From a virus: a stretch of DNA of 22,192 nt. Position 1 is the first letter of the stretch, and the number at the start of each line of letters is the position of its first letter. The stretch is from positions 1 through 22,192 of the IMG/VR virus record IMGVR_UViG_3300008119_000146, one strand, 5' to 3'. The notes beneath the pieces are model-generated. The model ran no database searches. It saw only the letters and a program-made list of their open reading frames with translations, and was not told where the DNA came from. A program made the position numbers and the translations under genes. Positions 5,881 through 12,278 of the stretch are shown here, piece after piece.

Positions 5881-5956
5881 AATTTTCCTTCAGTCTGTCC
5901 TTCACTAACAAAAGAAACCTCGGCAGGCGGGAAGGCTCGCTTTTCATTCTGCTCAT
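5870..5956 (-). CDS. 28-residue basic peptide (possible)
   Basis: A short frame begins at the ATG at 5956 and ends inside the start of the replication gene (11-base overlap). It reads MSRMKSEPSRLPRFLLLVKD and ends RLKENYAY. The overlap would couple it to the initiator, but the ribosome-binding site (GAAG) is weak and the length is short, so this may be chance. Confidence 0.3.
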   Translation of the reverse strand: MSRMKSEPSRLPRFLLLVKDRLKENYAY

Positions 5957-5985
5957 GACTTCAGAATTAGCCGTGTTTCAAACTA

Positions 5986-6360
5986 TTATAGATAAATTCG
6001 TGGGTAGCGCAAATTCTCACCAAATTTACTTGGATATTTAAGAAAATCATACGCACCTAGTCTGGCACAGGTCTGCTTTAACTCTTTACCATCGTAGAAT
6101 TCAGTCGTAGTGCCGTTGCTCATTTTGGTAGGGGTTGCCACGTTCTTTTTCTCATGTAAAGCCGCCAATCCAAAGCCCGTGATATGCCATACCTCCTCGA
6201 TACAAACAACATAGCCAAAGTTCTGCACGTCATTGAGGTAATTCTCAAAGTGAACAGACACATTGCCAGCGTTGTTGTCCCCATGCGTAAACCCTTTTAG
6301 TGGGCTAGGTTTGTGTTCTAGCCTTCTGAGCATTTGCTTGTGATAAGTCTTTAAATACAT
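5986..6360 (-). CDS. Hypothetical protein, 124 aa, possible winged helix
   Basis: I start at the ATG at 6360 because AAGGGG lies 7 bases upstream; an in-frame ATG at 6381 lacks such a site. The first third is basic (YHKQMLRRLEHKPSPLKGF), then NVSVHFENYLNDVQNFGYVV and IEEVWHITGFGLAAL look like the recognition helix and wing strands of a winged-helix domain. It is the first gene leftward of the divergent promoter region and could be an early regulator. No named family was recognised. Confidence 0.6.
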   Translation of the reverse strand: MYLKTYHKQMLRRLEHKPSPLKGFTHGDNNAGNVSVHFENYLNDVQNFGYVVCIEEVWHITGFGLAALHEKKNVATPTKMSNGTTTEFYDGKELKQTCARLGAYDFLKYPSKFGENLRYPRIYL

Positions 6361-6381
6361 AATATCCCCTTGTTTTGTCAA

Positions 6382-6494
6382 GCAATGCTACCCCTAAATT
6401 TATTTTGTCAACCTAGGGTTTGTCCTAGTATTCAAACATTTATTTTCATTGACAATTCATACACCACAACAAGTGGGTTACTAAACAGGAGTTA
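6382..6494. promoter_or_regulatory. Divergent promoter region with shared palindromic motif
   Basis: This gap separates leftward and rightward early operons. For leftward transcription, TTGTCA (plus 6450-6455) and AATACT (plus 6427-6432) are 17 bases apart. For rightward transcription a weaker pair is TTGTCA (6405-6410) and TATTCA (6429-6434). The motif TAGGGTTTGTCCTAGTA (6414-6430), shared with the GP88 promoter region, overlaps both possible -10 boxes, so a protein bound there could switch both operons. Confidence 0.5.
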
Positions 6495-6776
6495 ATGATG
6501 ACAGTAAAAATAAGTGATTTCAAACATCAGATATGCGTCTACCTTGATGGAGTTGGCGAGTGCTTAGTGTGTTTCGACATACTGACGCCAGGCGATGAAC
6601 TTGACGCTGACCATTCAGATGACTATGAGATTGACTTTGCAGTATTTGACGAGCAAGACAAGCCCATCACTTACGACATTAGCAAAAGACACTACAACCG
6701 ATGCGAGAACAAAGCAACAGACGAAATGCTCGACATCACAACAGCATGGCGTAAAGACTGGGAGGGAGTTGTATGA
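6495..6776 (+). CDS. Hypothetical early protein, 93 aa
   Basis: The gene opens the rightward early operon and follows AGGAG; two tandem ATG codons (6495, 6498) could both serve. The product is acidic in the middle (DELDADHSDDYEIDF) and ends with a helical, aromatic segment (ITTAWRKDWEGVV). The first part (ICVYLDGVGECLVCFDI) looks like beta strands. No family was recognised. The stop overlaps the next ATG as ATGA. Confidence 0.65.
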   Translation: MMTVKISDFKHQICVYLDGVGECLVCFDILTPGDELDADHSDDYEIDFAVFDEQDKPITYDISKRHYNRCENKATDEMLDITTAWRKDWEGVV

Positions 6777-6940
6777 CACCAGAATACATATTCGTTGAAT
6801 CGGCCAAACCTGTTGGAAGTTGGGTTTTGTATCCACAGGTAACGCCATATATAAAATTTGCTGTTTATCACAAACCTACTGATGAACAGATAAAAAACAC
6901 AGAGGAACTTCTTGGTTGGAAATGGGAGGATTCTGTATGA
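6773..6940 (+). CDS. Hypothetical protein, 55 aa
   Basis: This small gene is joined to its upstream neighbour by an ATGA overlap, with GGGAGG upstream of its ATG. The product contains FVESAKPVGSWVLYPQVTPY and ends with a tryptophan-rich GWKWEDSV. It fills an otherwise unexplained gap in a tightly packed operon, and its stop overlaps the next possible ATG. No family was recognised. Confidence 0.6.
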   Translation: MTPEYIFVESAKPVGSWVLYPQVTPYIKFAVYHKPTDEQIKNTEELLGWKWEDSV

Positions 6941-6999
6941 CGGAATATAAATTTAAAGAACTGAGACAAGATGACCAGAAAGCAAATTCAAATGACTAA
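6937..6999 (+). CDS. 20-residue peptide (possible)
   Basis: A tiny frame starts at an ATGA overlap with the previous gene, preceded by GGGAGG, and reads MTEYKFKELRQDDQKANSND. It overlaps the start of the next gene. The good ribosome-binding site argues for translation, though it may mainly serve to deliver ribosomes to the next start. Confidence 0.3.
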   Translation: MTEYKFKELRQDDQKANSND

Positions 7000-7183
7000 G
7001 CACGAAATGATTAGTTTTTTACGCATGGCGGCAGTCGAGGAGAACACAGTTACCGCTATGTCAAACGCCTTCGATATGGGCGTAGAGAACGAGCGAGACA
7101 TCGTTTGTTCCATCATCTTTGGCATGATCGATGACCATGCTAAAGCCCAAACAATTGTAGATACCATCCGAATAAGGGAGTGA
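6971..7183 (+). CDS. Hypothetical helical protein, 70 aa
   Basis: The start is uncertain: ATG at 6971 or the in-frame ATG at 6992, neither with a strong ribosome-binding site. The product looks all-helical (KHEMISFLRMAAVEENTVTA, DMGVENERDIVCSIIFGMID) and acidic. It stands in a run of short early genes, a region where phages keep host-takeover proteins, but nothing in the sequence identifies its job. Confidence 0.55.
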   Translation: MTRKQIQMTKHEMISFLRMAAVEENTVTAMSNAFDMGVENERDIVCSIIFGMIDDHAKAQTIVDTIRIRE

Positions 7184-7186
7184 AAA

Positions 7187-7396
7187 ATGACGGATCAAGA
7201 AAAGTTAAACAAAGCCTTCCATGAACTTGATTATGAAGACGAACTGGCAGTCAATGTTGTCATGTATCAGACTGAGGCAGAGCATCTCAAAGCAGAGATA
7301 GTAGAACTACATCGCATCCTTGCTGAACATGAATTGCAGTTGCGAATCAAGAACGAGATGATTGCTGAAATTCACAAAGTATTGGGGACAATATGA
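7187..7396 (+). CDS. Hypothetical coiled-coil protein, 69 aa
   Basis: GGGAG precedes the ATG by a few bases. From about residue 28 the product has a heptad-like pattern of leucine, isoleucine and charged residues (AEHLKAEIVELHRILAEHEL and onward), predicting a coiled coil and therefore dimerisation. The N-terminal 25 residues are acidic. The stop overlaps the next start as ATGA. Function unknown. Confidence 0.6.
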   Translation: MTDQEKLNKAFHELDYEDELAVNVVMYQTEAEHLKAEIVELHRILAEHELQLRIKNEMIAEIHKVLGTI

Positions 7397-7578
7397 ACAT
7401 GAAATATACATTTGAGGATGTCTTAAAACGATACTCCCATGTGCATTACTGCTGTTATTGCTATGAGCCACAAGACGAGAAAATATCTTGTTGTCAGGAA
7501 AATCATTTCATCCAGTTGAAAGACTTTGACCATGAGACACAGATGGATATAGCAAAGGCAGAATACGATGATCAATGA
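7393..7578 (+). CDS. Cys-rich putative zinc-binding protein, 61 aa
   Basis: The product has two cysteine pairs that could hold zinc: HYCCYCYEP (C20, C21, C23) and ISCCQENHF (C33, C34, H38), followed by an acidic helix (KDFDHETQMDIAKAEYDDQ). This matches a small phage family often met in early regions, of unknown function. The ATG overlaps the upstream stop; the ATG at 7399 is an alternative start. GGGGACA upstream may serve as ribosome-binding site. Confidence 0.6.
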   Translation: MNMKYTFEDVLKRYSHVHYCCYCYEPQDEKISCCQENHFIQLKDFDHETQMDIAKAEYDDQ

Positions 7579-7765
7579 TTATTCAACATCACTTATGAAT
7601 ATCGAAAGATCAGTGAAAACCCTAGGTGAAATGTGCTTGAATAAGCAATATACTGGGTTCTATTCAGAGATAAATACCATCATTTCAAACCTGATTGGGT
7701 TATCACACTGGATAGGTCAAGAGCAAGTTAAACAGAGTCAATCTAATAGGAGTTACTCAAAATGA
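7568..7765 (+). CDS. Hypothetical helical protein, 65 aa
   Basis: The gene overlaps its upstream neighbour by 11 bases and its stop overlaps the start of the ERF gene as ATGA. The product looks helical (SLMNIERSVKTLGEMCLNKQ, EINTIISNLIGLSHWIG) with a polar, serine-rich tail. No family was recognised. Coupling to the ERF gene suggests, without proof, that it serves the recombination module. Confidence 0.55.
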   Translation: MINDYSTSLMNIERSVKTLGEMCLNKQYTGFYSEINTIISNLIGLSHWIGQEQVKQSQSNRSYSK

Positions 7766-8328
7766 ATGTATATCAAAAACTAAACGAGGCGAGAGCCAAG
7801 TTCCACAAGAAAGCCCTCAAGAAGTCTGGTCACAACAAGTTTGCTGGCTACAACTATTTTGAGTTAGGTGATTTCGTAATCCCCGCAATTGAGATATTTA
7901 ACGAGGTAGGTCTTACTTCCATCATCCGCTTTGGAAAAGAGATTGCTGAGTTCATTGTTGTCAATACAGAAAAGCCTGACGAGATCATTGTCTTCACAAG
8001 CCCAATGTCTTCAGCCGCCCTAAAGGGTTGCCATGAAGTGCAGAACCTTGGTGCTGTGCAAACCTACCTTTCCCGCTACCTTTGGGTGTCGGTGTTACAC
8101 ATAGTTGAGCATGATGCTTTGGACGCTACAACAGGCTCTAAAACAGTTGAGGAAGGCACTCCAGATGAGGGAAAGATGCTTGACTACATTGCCGCTATTG
8201 AAGCCACCACAACAGTTGACGAATTAAAGAACATCTACATCGAGGCATTTGCGGCTACTGATGGAAACAAAGCATGGCAGACCAAGATGATTGCCGCCAA
8301 GGATGCAAAGAAGAAGGTGCTGAAATGA
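7762..8328 (+). CDS. erf: ERF-family single-strand DNA annealing protein
   Basis: This protein would anneal complementary DNA strands in phage recombination, like P22 Erf. Family blocks are clear: SGHNKFAGYNYFELGDFVIP (22-41), FTSPMSSAALKGCHEVQNLG (78-97) and AVQTYLSRYLW (98-108), then VEHDALDA (115-122). The length (188 residues) is typical of the short Erf type, with a helical C-terminal tail ending in lysines. TAGGAG precedes the ATG. The stop overlaps the start of the exonuclease gene as ATGA, so the annealase and nuclease are translated together. Confidence 0.9.
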   Translation: MNVYQKLNEARAKFHKKALKKSGHNKFAGYNYFELGDFVIPAIEIFNEVGLTSIIRFGKEIAEFIVVNTEKPDEIIVFTSPMSSAALKGCHEVQNLGAVQTYLSRYLWVSVLHIVEHDALDATTGSKTVEEGTPDEGKMLDYIAAIEATTTVDELKNIYIEAFAATDGNKAWQTKMIAAKDAKKKVLK

Positions 8329-8945
8329 GTGATATAGAACAAGGAACACCAGAATGGTTTGCACAGCGTTGTGGAAAAGCAACTGCATCTCGCATCTCTG
8401 ACATAGTTGCTAAAACAAAGTCAGGTTATTCAACAAGTCGTGCTAATTACATGGCGCAGTTGGTAGTCGAGCGCATGACCAACCAAGTCGCTGAGTCCTT
8501 TACCAATGCGGCAATGGAGTGGGGCATCGAGAATGAAGGTTTTGCCCGTGCGAACTATGAGTCCAAGATGAACTTACTGGTAACAGAAACAGGTGCTATT
8601 GACCACCCAACCATTCCAATGTCTGCCGCTAGTCCTGACGGGCTTGTGGGTGATGATGGATGCTTGGAGATCAAATGTCCAAATACTGCAACGCACATTG
8701 ATACTGTGTTGGGTGGTGAGGTGGCAAAGAAATACTACGATCAGATGCAATGGCAGATGGTTTGTGCTAATCGTAGTTGGTGCGATTTCGTGAGTTTTGA
8801 CCCACGGATGCCAGAAGGACTTCAGTTGTTTATCAAGAGAATTGCCAGAGATGACAAGTACATTGCTGAACTAGAAGGAGAGGTTATTCAGTTCTTAGCG
8901 GAAGTGGATGACAAAGTTAATAAGTTAAATACTTTGAAAGGTTAA
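8325..8945 (+). CDS. YqaJ-type (lambda exonuclease-like) recombination nuclease
   Basis: This 5'-3' exonuclease would make single strands for the ERF protein to anneal. I start at 8325 (ATGA overlap with erf); a longer frame from 8274 would lie inside erf. It has the family's [20 protein letters not shown] (6-25), WGIENE (66-71), the PD-(D/E)xK core [18 protein letters not shown] (D105, E115, K117) and the YYDQMQWQM helix (138-146). At 206 residues it has the usual length. The order annealase, nuclease, SSB is a standard phage recombination cassette. Confidence 0.92.
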   Translation: MSDIEQGTPEWFAQRCGKATASRISDIVAKTKSGYSTSRANYMAQLVVERMTNQVAESFTNAAMEWGIENEGFARANYESKMNLLVTETGAIDHPTIPMSAASPDGLVGDDGCLEIKCPNTATHIDTVLGGEVAKKYYDQMQWQMVCANRSWCDFVSFDPRMPEGLQLFIKRIARDDKYIAELEGEVIQFLAEVDDKVNKLNTLKG

Positions 8946-8946
8946 T

Positions 8947-9204
8947 ATGGAAAAACGTGATAACTCAGGTGTTCTTTTTAAGAACGACAAGAAGGAACAG
9001 GAGAAACATCCTGACTACAAAGGTAGCATCATGGTAGACGGAAACGAATACTGGTTGTCTGCTTGGATTAAAGAAGGCAAGTCTGGCAAGTTTATGGGCT
9101 TGGCAGTATCACCAAAGGATGCACAGCCACCAACAGGTAAAGTGCCTTATGGTCAAGGTGGAACTACAAAAGAAGGCCGTGATCTAGAAGACGTGCCATT
9201 CTGA
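8947..9204 (+). CDS. Putative single-strand DNA-binding protein
   Basis: The 85-residue protein starts one base after the exonuclease stop. It has a strand pattern ([20 protein letters not shown], 27-46; [10 protein letters not shown]) that could form a small OB-like barrel, a glycine-rich segment ([10 protein letters not shown]) and the ending DLEDVPF. This ending closely resembles the acidic C-terminal peptide (DDIPF type) through which bacterial SSB proteins recruit replication and repair partners. With ERF and YqaJ it would complete the recombination set. The OB fold is inferred; the tail is directly visible. Confidence 0.65.
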   Translation: MEKRDNSGVLFKNDKKEQEKHPDYKGSIMVDGNEYWLSAWIKEGKSGKFMGLAVSPKDAQPPTGKVPYGQGGTTKEGRDLEDVPF

Positions 9205-9224
9205 TATCAATACGGGGAAAGCGT

Positions 9225-9244
9225 AAGTAAGTACCCACTAACTT
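9225..9244. promoter_or_regulatory. Seventh copy of the 20-bp palindrome (putative operator)
   Basis: AAGTAAGT-ACCC-ACTAACTT is the most symmetrical copy of the element found six times at 2011-2160 (arms match at 7 of 8 positions). It shares 14 identical bases, AGCGTAAGTAAGTA (9220-9233), with 2083-2096 in the array. It lies 19 bases before the first start codon of the winged-helix gene. Confidence 0.65.
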
Positions 9245-9248
9245 AATT

Positions 9249-9296
9249 AACAGGAGTTCACAAATGAGTTTTAATAGGGATTCACAAATGAGTATA
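9249..9296 (+). repeat. 24-bp tandem duplication of a ribosome-binding site and start codon
   Basis: Units 9249-9272 and 9273-9296 match at 19 of 24 positions. Each holds a purine-rich site (CAGGAG or TAGGGA), the identical block TTCACAAATGAGT and an ATG (9264 and 9288). Because the unit is 24 bases, the two start codons are in frame. Confidence 0.75.
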
Positions 9297-9623
9297 TTAG
9301 ACAAAACATGGTTTGAAGGTGGAGTAGAGAAGTTCTTTGGTTCACAGTCATTCGTAAGGGCAAGGATCATTGATCCATTAACAAGCCACATGGCGGCTGA
9401 AAGCGTCACCAATGTAGCACCAGCCCACATTGAGGTCATCTACGCTTGTTTAAAGCGGTTTGGGCCACTAGGTAAGGATGGAATAGCAAAGCAAACTGGT
9501 CTGAGAAATGACCAAGTGTGGCGCAGGTTGCCAGAGATGCAGAAACTAGGAATGATTGGACTAACTGGTAAGACAGTTGCATCCAATTCTGGTAGACAAG
9601 AGCGTGAGTGGATCATCCTGTGA
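9264..9623 (+). CDS. Winged-helix-like DNA-binding protein
   Basis: The 119-residue product (111 from the second ATG) ends in a clear helix-turn-helix: HIEVIYACLKRFGPLGKDGI (55-74), AKQTGLRNDQVWRRLPEMQK (75-94), then a wing-like LGMIGLTGKTVASNSGRQER. The pattern fits a MarR/wHTH-type fold in which GLRNDQVWRRL is the recognition helix. The single palindrome copy at 9225-9244 sits right upstream, so this protein may bind the palindromes and control itself; that is inference. Two in-frame starts each have their own ribosome-binding site, so two forms could be made. Confidence 0.7.
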   Translation: MSFNRDSQMSILDKTWFEGGVEKFFGSQSFVRARIIDPLTSHMAAESVTNVAPAHIEVIYACLKRFGPLGKDGIAKQTGLRNDQVWRRLPEMQKLGMIGLTGKTVASNSGRQEREWIIL

Positions 9624-9724
9624 GCCTGTGGCGCAAACGCAACAATGTTCACCATAATGAACAAAAACCTGATCATTTGGTCAATATATTGCCCAATTTA
9701 AGTATCAAGTCGGAGGATTTAAGT

Positions 9725-9925
9725 ATGCAATCAAACATGATATGGGTTGATCCACCAGAGGGATGGAAGTATGGTTTCCCTGCCATATACGATCCAAACA
9801 CTGATGGTCAGATGAGTGAGTGGATTGTCAGAAAAGGCTATCCACTTCTGACAATTAAGGAATATGGTGAATCATGGGCGGTCAGGTGTTGGCCTGTGGA
9901 AGTGAAACCTTCCGATGAGTCTTGA
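9725..9925 (+). CDS. Hypothetical phage protein, 66 aa
   Basis: I choose the ATG at 9725 because CGGAGG stands 9 bases upstream. The product MQSNMIWVDPPEGWKYGFP resembles small phage proteins that begin MWVDPPxGWKYGFP, with a following MSEWIVRKGYPLLTIKEYGE. Function is unknown. The frame stays open upstream to a GTG at 9620 that overlaps the stop of the winged-helix gene, so a 101-residue coupled form is possible; the strong internal ribosome-binding site argues for the short one. Confidence 0.65.
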   Translation: MQSNMIWVDPPEGWKYGFPAIYDPNTDGQMSEWIVRKGYPLLTIKEYGESWAVRCWPVEVKPSDES

Positions 9926-9982
9926 TTGCGTACGTTATCTCGTACGGGTTATAAATGCACAAAATCATTTAAAGGAAATATT

Positions 9983-10084
9983 ATGTTAGAAACAGTCTTG
10001 TGGGTAGTGTTTTTAATTATGTTCGGGGCAGTAGGAGTCATTGCTACGGCTGTCGCAATCTTTATGCTATCGGAGGAAAAATGA
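9983..10084 (+). CDS. 33-residue single-span membrane peptide
   Basis: AAAGGA precedes the ATG by 8 bases. After MLET the peptide is hydrophobic for about 25 residues (VLWVVFLIMFGAVGVIATAV and on) and ends SEEK, consistent with one membrane span and a short charged tail. Its stop overlaps the next start as ATGA. It is not recognised; position and ribosome-binding site support it. Confidence 0.5.
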   Translation: MLETVLWVVFLIMFGAVGVIATAVAIFMLSEEK

Positions 10085-10272
10085 AAATAACTATCGAATT
10101 TGAGGATGCCATAGAAGCAAAACAGGCCATCCACGCACATGATGTGTGGACAGCCCTGCTAGACATCAATGAGGCAATGCGCTCACATACTAAACACGAT
10201 GTTTCTGAAACACAAACAATAGCCAGTATTCAGGAAATATTGTCAGATGTAAGCCAGTTGCTTTACTCTTGA
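10081..10272 (+). CDS. Hypothetical phage protein, 63 aa
   Basis: CGGAGG lies just upstream of the ATG at 10081, which overlaps the stop of the membrane peptide. The product starts with a strand (MKITIEFED) and continues as helices (AIEAKQAIHAHDVWTALLDI, IASIQEILSDVSQLL), a type seen in many small phage proteins of unknown role. It is the last gene of the rightward early operon and its 3' end overlaps the tail of the converging acidic-protein gene by 10 bases. Confidence 0.65.
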   Translation: MKITIEFEDAIEAKQAIHAHDVWTALLDINEAMRSHTKHDVSETQTIASIQEILSDVSQLLYS

Positions 10273-10511
10273 TCTTCGTCTTCTTCGTCTTCTTCTAACT
10301 CAAGCCACTCGTCTTCGTCTTCGTCATAGTACCAAGTCACACCTTCAGTGTCGGTGAATGACATCAATTCGATGTCTTCTTCGTCTTCCTCAGTCCAGCC
10401 GCACTCTTCTTGTTCTGCTATATACGCTTGCAACATAGCAACTTTGTTGAAGTCGTCTGTCTTGATGGTGATAGTCTCTTCCCAACCCAACTCAATTTCT
10501 ACTGTATACAT
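10263..10511 (-). CDS. Highly acidic protein, 82 aa
   Basis: AAAGGA precedes the ATG at 10511. By my count 34 of 82 residues are Asp or Glu and only two are Lys, with no Arg, giving a strongly negative protein. The N-terminal half looks folded (YTVEIELGWEETITIKTDDF), while the end is a run of acidic residues (WLELEEDEEDEDQE). Such charge recalls phage DNA-mimic proteins, but there is no motif to prove it. It is the last gene of the leftward late block and ends head-on against the early operon; no terminator is visible between them. Confidence 0.65.
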   Translation of the reverse strand: MYTVEIELGWEETITIKTDDFNKVAMLQAYIAEQEECGWTEEDEEDIELMSFTDTEGVTWYYDEDEDEWLELEEDEEDEDQE

Positions 10512-10520
10512 AAAAATCCT

Positions 10521-11390
10521 TTAAACATTGATGATCTGACCTCTAAACTCAACCTGATCCTCATCCCACTTGTGAACCAGTTCAGGCCATAACAGTTTCC
10601 CATTGTTAAATGTCAGAATTGCGAAACCTGACCGATGATTTAATGGATTGTCCTCGCCATAACTAAATTGTGGGCCGTAAGGCTCTGCCAGTGTACCCGT
10701 ATCTACACCAAATCGGTTGCCGTTATAGTCAGCATAAGGTGTTACTTTTAGGCTATGTAAATGCCCCGTTACAATACTTTTACCTGCTGTTGCGGTGTTA
10801 TTGTGGGTGGCATGAACGCCGCCCTTATATCTATGTTTGATAATCACATCGTCTGTTGCCCAACAAGTCATACAGAACTCCCAACTAGGAAAATGGTCTT
10901 CCAACTTAAACCCATAGGTTTCGGCAAACTGAGGTGCATTAGCCGCTAGACGGGCGTTAAAGCGAGCATCGTGGTTGCCCCATGTGTAGACCAGTTTGAC
11001 ATTGTGACGGGCTTCCTTGGCGGCTTCCTCGACCTCTGAAAGGCGTTCTTGGCAAGCCTTTAGTTCCTCAATAAGGGTAGGTTCTTTACCAGCCAAAAGA
11101 CCTTTATGAGCAGTTGTAACGATCCCAGGCCAATAGTGAGCATCACTAAACACAATTCCAACGCCATTCAGAACGCCTAACTGCTTGCGCTCGTATGCAC
11201 TTTTGGGTCTTTCAGGTCTTCCATTAGGGTTTTTGGCTTCCATTAACAGACCATATTTAGCCTCTAAACCTGCCCTACGCCTTTGAAGGGTTCGTAGATT
11301 ACCCCCTATTATTTTCTGTATAGCGGTTGTAGATTGATGTGTTTTCCACAACTCCATAAACTCAGCATCAGATACATTGGGGTTTGCCAT
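10521..11390 (-). CDS. Calcineurin-like phosphoesterase, apparently lacking the GDxxD motif
   Basis: I start at the ATG at 11390, which follows GGAG; a longer start at 11438 would overlap the GNAT gene. The N-terminal 45 residues look like a helix-turn-helix (LWKTHQSTTAIQKIIGG). The metallophosphoesterase domain shows FSDAHYWPG (D83, H85), TWGNHDARF (GNHD 138-141), H193/H196 and VTGHLHS (H210, H212). The second metal motif, normally a GDxxD between the first two, is absent: GLLAGKEPTLIEEL follows at once. The chain looks about 30 residues short there. The enzyme may be inactive, altered, or damaged by assembly. Substrate unknown. Confidence 0.82.
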   Translation of the reverse strand: MANPNVSDAEFMELWKTHQSTTAIQKIIGGNLRTLQRRRAGLEAKYGLLMEAKNPNGRPERPKSAYERKQLGVLNGVGIVFSDAHYWPGIVTTAHKGLLAGKEPTLIEELKACQERLSEVEEAAKEARHNVKLVYTWGNHDARFNARLAANAPQFAETYGFKLEDHFPSWEFCMTCWATDDVIIKHRYKGGVHATHNNTATAGKSIVTGHLHSLKVTPYADYNGNRFGVDTGTLAEPYGPQFSYGEDNPLNHRSGFAILTFNNGKLLWPELVHKWDEDQVEFRGQIINV

Positions 11391-11392
11391 AA

Positions 11393-11815
11393 TTACTCCA
11401 GTTTTAGTCGCCAGTAACTTGTGTGTTTTGTCATCCAAGGATTAGTTGGATCAAACATTTTGAACCCACAAGAAATGAGAGAATTTGCAGAAGCAGGGTT
11501 GTCGTAGGTGCTAGTGATTAACCAATTTAGACCTAACGCTTTCGCTTGTCGAATCCTGACCCGAATAAACTTCTTCTGTAAGCCGAATCCACGATGATCA
11601 GCCACAACACCACAACGTACAAGGTAGCCGCAATCAGCCCAGCGAGAACTATAAACAAGACCTGCGAAACCACAATCCACACCATCCTTAGTAGCAATCC
11701 ACCAATATCCATGATTTGTGTCGTAAGTTTTGTCATAAGGTAGGCACTTCTTCTGAAGTTGCGACAGTCTTGTCTGCACAGAGGATTGCCGTGTGTTTAC
11801 ACGCTGTATTTTCAT
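11393..11815 (-). CDS. GNAT-family N-acetyltransferase
   Basis: The 140-residue protein has the acetyl-CoA-binding core of GNAT enzymes: a strand CGYLVRCGVV (62-71), then ADHRGFGLQKKFIRVRIRQA (72-91), which holds the R/Q-x-x-G-x-G type loop, and YDNPASANSLISCGFKMF (104-121), the usual Asn-x-x-(S/A)-x-x-(L/F)-(Y/I)-x-x-x-GF block. The acceptor substrate is unknown. It lies between the endolysin and phosphoesterase genes, 2 bases from the latter. The ribosome-binding site is weak. Confidence 0.85.
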   Translation of the reverse strand: MKIQRVNTRQSSVQTRLSQLQKKCLPYDKTYDTNHGYWWIATKDGVDCGFAGLVYSSRWADCGYLVRCGVVADHRGFGLQKKFIRVRIRQAKALGLNWLITSTYDNPASANSLISCGFKMFDPTNPWMTKHTSYWRLKLE

Positions 11816-11847
11816 AGTGCGTATTAGGCGTTATCAATATGAACAAT

Positions 11848-12276
11848 TTATGAATAAGCCCGTGTACCAGCCTTGTCAATGATCAATGCTTGCTTGCGTG
11901 GTGTGCCTGAAGGTGCATTAGGAACAGAGATATGTGTCCAAGAATCAAACTCTCGAATGATTTGATCAAACTCTATTGGCGAACCAACGATGGCTTTGAC
12001 TACTTGATCTGGAGTAAGCCCAGGCACTCTAATGTCAGCCGCACAACCAACTCTGTGCTGTGATGTGTCTTTTGAACCCACAGCGTCATTTACGGCTTTT
12101 GACCTAAATGCAGAGTTAACCATGATCGGCTTGCCATCTAGCAAGTCTTTAACTTCTTCAAGCATTTCAGCCAAACGCTTCAAGTTGTTTATCTCAGAAC
12201 TATTAGGCGTGTTATCAAGCGACCTATGGTTAGTTACTGTAAGTTCTTCAAGGGTAAAGTGTGGTGTTAACAACAT
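11848..12276 (-). CDS. M15-family peptidase, endolysin
   Basis: This enzyme would cut the peptide part of peptidoglycan at lysis. It matches zinc D-Ala-D-Ala carboxypeptidase-like endolysins: VNSAFRSKAVNDAVGSKDTS (53-72), the zinc motif SQHRVGCAADIRV (H74, D81) and the final zinc ligand in WTHISVP (H115). The N-terminal segment HFTLEELTVT is also usual in this group. At 142 residues it is a single-domain lysin with no wall-binding domain and no signal peptide, so it should need a holin. The holin gene is directly upstream (2-base gap). Confidence 0.92.
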   Translation of the reverse strand: MLLTPHFTLEELTVTNHRSLDNTPNSSEINNLKRLAEMLEEVKDLLDGKPIMVNSAFRSKAVNDAVGSKDTSQHRVGCAADIRVPGLTPDQVVKAIVGSPIEFDQIIREFDSWTHISVPNAPSGTPRKQALIIDKAGTRAYS

Positions 12277-12278
12277 GA

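Noticed and set aside
8274-8324. Longer N-terminus for the YqaJ-type nuclease
   Set aside because: It would lie inside the ERF gene, and the family N-terminus ([10 protein letters not shown]) begins just after the ATGA-coupled start at 8325.
9620-9724. Separate small gene starting at GTG 9620
   Set aside because: It is in frame with the 9725 gene and would only extend it; the strong CGGAGG before 9725 favours the shorter product.
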